Part shown: positions 61,131 through 64,000 of the stretch, in pieces
Layout of the letters: each line of letters begins with the position of its first letter
Position numbering within the stretch: position 1 is the stretch's first letter
NCBI GenBank assembly: GCA_016802295.1
Contig: JAESIW010000137.1
Location: 1,417,318-1,481,317, forward strand
Direction of reading: 5' to 3'
Length of the DNA: 64,000 bases
Origin: Brachionus rotundiformis
Lineage: Eukaryota; Rotifera; Eurotatoria; Ploima; Brachionidae
Notes under the pieces: model-generated
Seen by the model: only the letters and a program-made list of their open reading frames with translations
What the model was told of the DNA's origin: nothing
The model's database searches: none
Translations under genes and position numbers: made by a program

Positions 61131-61345
61131 CTTCATTCAATTGATTTGAAGACGGGACACTTTATTTTTAGCTGTAAGAGTAAGCCTGTTGTCATGTCTT
61201 TCTTAAATATTTTATAAAATGAAGCACCACTTATTGTCGTATACATGTCTTTTAACATGGCGAACGGGTTTTTATTTTTCGTCCAGTACAACCATGTTAA
61301 ATTTTTAAAAGTAATTTATATATATAGTATATTAATAAGAAATTT
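61131..61345 (+). repeat. Dispersed repeat, copy 2
   Basis: Same orientation as, and roughly 85% alike to, 12103-12302. It begins ATTCAATTGATTTGAAGACG and ends in the shared GTAATTTATATATATAGTATATTAATAAG. Confidence 0.85.
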
Positions 61346-61932
61346 TAATAGCAGTTACTCAAATATTTTGTTTTTTTAATCTAAAAATAGAGAAAAATAT
61401 CAGTTATGAAAAAAAAATAAAAAAATTTTAAATATAAGATTTTTGAAGAGTGTGTTAAATTGCTGCTTCAAATTGATGCATTTCTGATCAAAGGATCCTG
61501 ACGAATCGAAAATAAAAAACTTCAAGTTAATCTTAAAAGCTTTATTATATATCAGTAGGTAGCCCTGAAAGTCCTCTAGAAGATAACATTGTCTGTTAAA
61601 CCATACATTTTTTTAAGTAATTTTTTGAACCAATTTTTTCTGAAAAAGCATATGATTTAAGCTAAGAAAGGTAAATAGTTAACCTCGTTGGGCCTGATTT
61701 TTAATTGACTTTATTTCAACTTGTATTCAAATCTGATTAAATAAAAAAACCCAAATTAATTTTTTGCAAATTTTATTTATATTTAATTTAAAAAAATTTC
61801 GATTCAAAAACGTTATTCAAGAGTTTACAAAAATGAGAAACAAAAAAAAATATTTGAGATAACACAATTTCCTAGCAAAAAAAAAAATTAACATTTACTT
61901 AACAAATAGGAATAAGGTAACTAAATCAAAAA
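61346..61932. other. Spacer between repeat cluster and MYB 3' end
   Basis: AT-rich, no gene recognised. It presumably holds the 3' UTR of the MYB gene. Confidence 0.45.
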
Positions 61933-63117
61933 CTATAACGATGCTAGAACAGATCTGGCTGTTTCGGTCAAACTAACATTATCAAAACTAGCAAAATCAA
62001 GACTTCGTTTCCAATCGCTAGTTCTTTCATCGCTTTTAACATTTAAAAATTTCGATGGACTGTCAATTGCAGGACAGAAAAAATTGGCATCATTTAAATT
62101 TTCATTAAATGACAAATAGCCACTATCTGAAAATTCTGATTTTAATTTTAGGCTTTTTTGTTTGAGTCTCTCAGCCTGTTCTTCCTTGAGTTTTATTTTT
62201 TGAATGGCATTCTTGAGCGGAGTTGGTGTACGGACATTCATTATGTAGCCATAATTTTGATTTAAAATAGAAGTGTTTTGTTTTAATGGGGTCGAGCACG
62301 ACTCGTCTTTCTTGTCGCATTCGGCCTTGGTCAAAAAATTGTTCGCGTCTACAAAGTCGAACAAATTTTGGTCAAAAAGCCCCGGGTCTTCGAACACAAG
62401 CGAAGCACATAGGTCATCACTTAATTTAACATCCTTGACAACAACATTTTCTTTTTCCTTTTTCTGTTTAGCCTTGGCTGATTTAGGGCTATTTTTGAAG
62501 CTGGCGTCTTCCAATCTTTTCTTCATGGTCGAATTCCAGTGATTTTTGATGGCATTGTCGGAGCGTCCTGGCAAGTATTTGGCTATTTCGGCCCACTTGT
62601 TGCCCATTTTGAGATGAAGCTCGTACAAGAGCTGGTCCTCGGCCTCGGTCCATGCAGTCTTTTTGATGTCTGGATTCAAGTGATTGTGCCATCTTTCCCG
62701 ACACTGTTTGCCAAGGCGTCCCTTGAGATGCTTGGCTATCAGCGACCACCGCTTGGGACCATATCTTTGCACAAGCTCGATTACTTTGGCGTCTTCCTCT
62801 TTGGTCCATGGACCTTTGATTAGCTCAGGATTGAGGACTTTTTGCCATCGCTGCTGACATTGGTACTCAGTGCGAGCTGGAATGACAAAGTTGAGAGAAA
62901 TTGCTTTCCAATCCTTTGAGTTGCCAGGATATTGTTCACACAAATGATTGAGCAACTCGTCTTCTTCTTTGGTCCAGCGGTTCTTGGGCTTTTGATGGAC
63001 CGCTGGTGAAGACAGGTGCTGGCGATTCGAGTTGTTCGTGTCGTCAAAAGACGAGTCGAGGTCATTGTCTTCTTCGTCATTGTTGTACAATATCCATGGA
63101 GAGTTTGTGTATTCCAT
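61933..63117 (-). CDS. MYBL2: R1R2R3 MYB transcription factor (MYB/MYBL2 type)
   Basis: Single exon, 394 aa. Three tandem MYB repeats at about residues 46-97, 98-149 and 150-201, each with its three Trp (48/70/91, 104/124/143, 156/175/194). R2-R3 is nearly identical to animal MYB: 'IKGPWTKEEDAKVIELVQRY', 'KRWSLIAKHLKGRLGKQCRE', 'RWHNHLNPDIKKTAWTEAED' and 'WAEIAKYLPGRSDNAIKNHW'. Residues 296-305 are 'TPTPLKNAIQ', the family's CDK-site box (TPTPFKNAL in vertebrates). The last 27 residues, with 'W....' and 'TETARSVLASL', resemble the C-terminal segment by which B-MYB joins the MuvB complex. This suggests a cell-cycle role as in MYBL2 and Drosophila Myb, though invertebrates usually have one gene ancestral to all three. 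It is shorter than vertebrate members (640-700 aa). A TTAATACAG acceptor-like site stands one base before the ATG. Confidence 0.92.
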   Translation of the reverse strand: MEYTNSPWILYNNDEEDNDLDSSFDDTNNSNRQHLSSPAVHQKPKNRWTKEEDELLNHLCEQYPGNSKDWKAISLNFVIPARTEYQCQQRWQKVLNPELIKGPWTKEEDAKVIELVQRYGPKRWSLIAKHLKGRLGKQCRERWHNHLNPDIKKTAWTEAEDQLLYELHLKMGNKWAEIAKYLPGRSDNAIKNHWNSTMKKRLEDASFKNSPKSAKAKQKKEKENVVVKDVKLSDDLCASLVFEDPGLFDQNLFDFVDANNFLTKAECDKKDESCSTPLKQNTSILNQNYGYIMNVRTPTPLKNAIQKIKLKEEQAERLKQKSLKLKSEFSDSGYLSFNENLNDANFFCPAIDSPSKFLNVKSDERTSDWKRSLDFASFDNVSLTETARSVLASL

Positions 63118-64000
63118 CCTGTATTAAAATGAAGAATATTTTTTATTTTTTTCCAAGATGAACTATTGATTGTAAATAAAGTTCGATTAGGTCGGACTGC
63201 AAAGTGAATTAATAGGTGGAGTTGATAAATTTAAATTTGAATCTTCGTCCATTTTCCCGCATAAAAAGTACACGCTCAACTCGTTGAACTCTAGAACATA
63301 TACTTTTTGAGCGGTGACGCGTCGTTTGTCTTAATTATACTAGCGTTGATTTATCTAATAAATTCTATAAATAAAATAAACAATTATTTCTACTTCTAAA
63401 ATTTAATTATAACCCAAGAAATTTTTAGCTTCAGAATACCCAATTAAAATAAAGCTAATTTGTAGTTAATTTACTTGAACTAGACGTAAAGGTATAAAAT
63501 TTTACATAATCTGATTAATAGATTTATTGGTAATTAGAATAAAAAAAATAAAAAATCCATTTTATCTTTCAATGTACTCCTTTAAAATTAAAATAATCTA
63601 TAAAAAATTTATACAAGATTAAACTTTTAGGTTTTGATTTAAAATTTTTTTTAAATTAAATACCAAATATTAGAAAATTATTCTATATACCATTCATTTT
63701 TAATTTGTATCATCATGATATTTAATATTGTTGATTTTAGCAAAAAAATATTGTATATTGTGATTATCGATCTAAAAAATGGTTCAGTTATCATTTCAAG
63801 TCAATTTTTAGTCTTTAATTTTCTAAAAAAGTGAATTGACAAATTTTAGTGATAAACGCAAATTGATTGAAAATTGTTGACGTATTTTGTTAATAAATGT
63901 CTATCCCAATGAATTAAGTATTTTTTAAATATTAAAGAAATAAAGAAATTTTTCAAAATTACATAATTTTTTTATCTGAATTTAAGTTAAAATATCATTG
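63118..64000. other. Upstream region of MYB, nothing recognised
   Basis: AT-rich to the end of the window. A GC-richer patch (GAGCGGTGACGCGTCGTTTGTC) near 63310-63331 could belong to the promoter. Confidence 0.45.

Noticed and set aside
62273..62823. Frames on the other strand and in another frame of MYB
   Set aside because: Shadows of the MYB repeats.
1..64000. tRNA, rRNA, CRISPR, phage or bacterial features
   Set aside because: No T-arm GTTCGA-type box in a cloverleaf context, no spaced direct repeats, and all recognised genes are animal nuclear genes with introns.

Overview
The window is animal nuclear DNA: about three quarters A+T, with spliced genes whose introns are mostly 43-65 bp and whose proteins are recognisably metazoan (rootletin, FRS2-type PTB adaptor, TCF21/musculin-type bHLH, R1R2R3 MYB, ARFGEF3-like, UBE4B). 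Rootletin implies a ciliated animal. The extreme AT content and very small introns would suit a microscopic invertebrate such as a monogonont rotifer, but that placement is an inference; nothing here fixes the phylum. No bacterial operon, CRISPR array, tRNA or rRNA gene was seen. Exon borders were read by eye from splice signals, reading frame and homology; exon phases add up in every gene model given.

Layout: 0.5-1.3 kb an unrecognised 239-aa gene (+); 2.4-2.7 kb a small ubiquitin-like protein (-); 4.7-5.6 kb mitochondrial ATP synthase OSCP (-, 6 exons); 7.4-8.7 kb GPATCH11 (+); 9.5-10.7 kb an FRS2-like adaptor (+, single exon); 13.1-19.9 kb an ARFGEF3/BIG3-like gene (+, nine small exons then one 5-kb exon). 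From 20.4 to 36.5 kb lies an interleaved block: the ubiquitin ligase UBE4B (-) runs 36.5 to 22.2 kb and has one 9.1-kb intron holding three + strand orphan genes. One of these (B, 25.7-27.4 kb) is a paralogue of gene A (20.4-21.0 kb), which lies just beyond the UBE4B 3' end.

From 36.8 to 41.3 kb is a ribosome-biogenesis cluster: FCF1 (-) diverges from NOC2L (+), with POP4 (+) 119 bp behind NOC2L. After about 5 kb without genes, the 13-exon rootletin gene fills 46.5-55.0 kb and encodes 2015 aa. A TCF21/musculin-type bHLH gene lies at 57.7-58.1 kb. 59-61.4 kb is a cluster of mobile-element remains: two oppositely oriented pieces of non-LTR retrotransposon, a piggyBac-like miniature element with 37-bp perfect inverted repeats, a probable LTR fragment, a perfect 19-bp-arm hairpin, and the second copy of a 200-bp dispersed repeat also found at 12.1 kb. 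A single-exon R1R2R3 MYB gene (-) closes the window at 61.9-63.1 kb.

The most novel items are the A/B orphan family flanking the 3' half of UBE4B, the nested-gene intron, the strong preference for AAG splice acceptors (41 AAG, 21 TAG, 4 CAG in 66 hand-built introns), and the linked FCF1/NOC2L/POP4 set.
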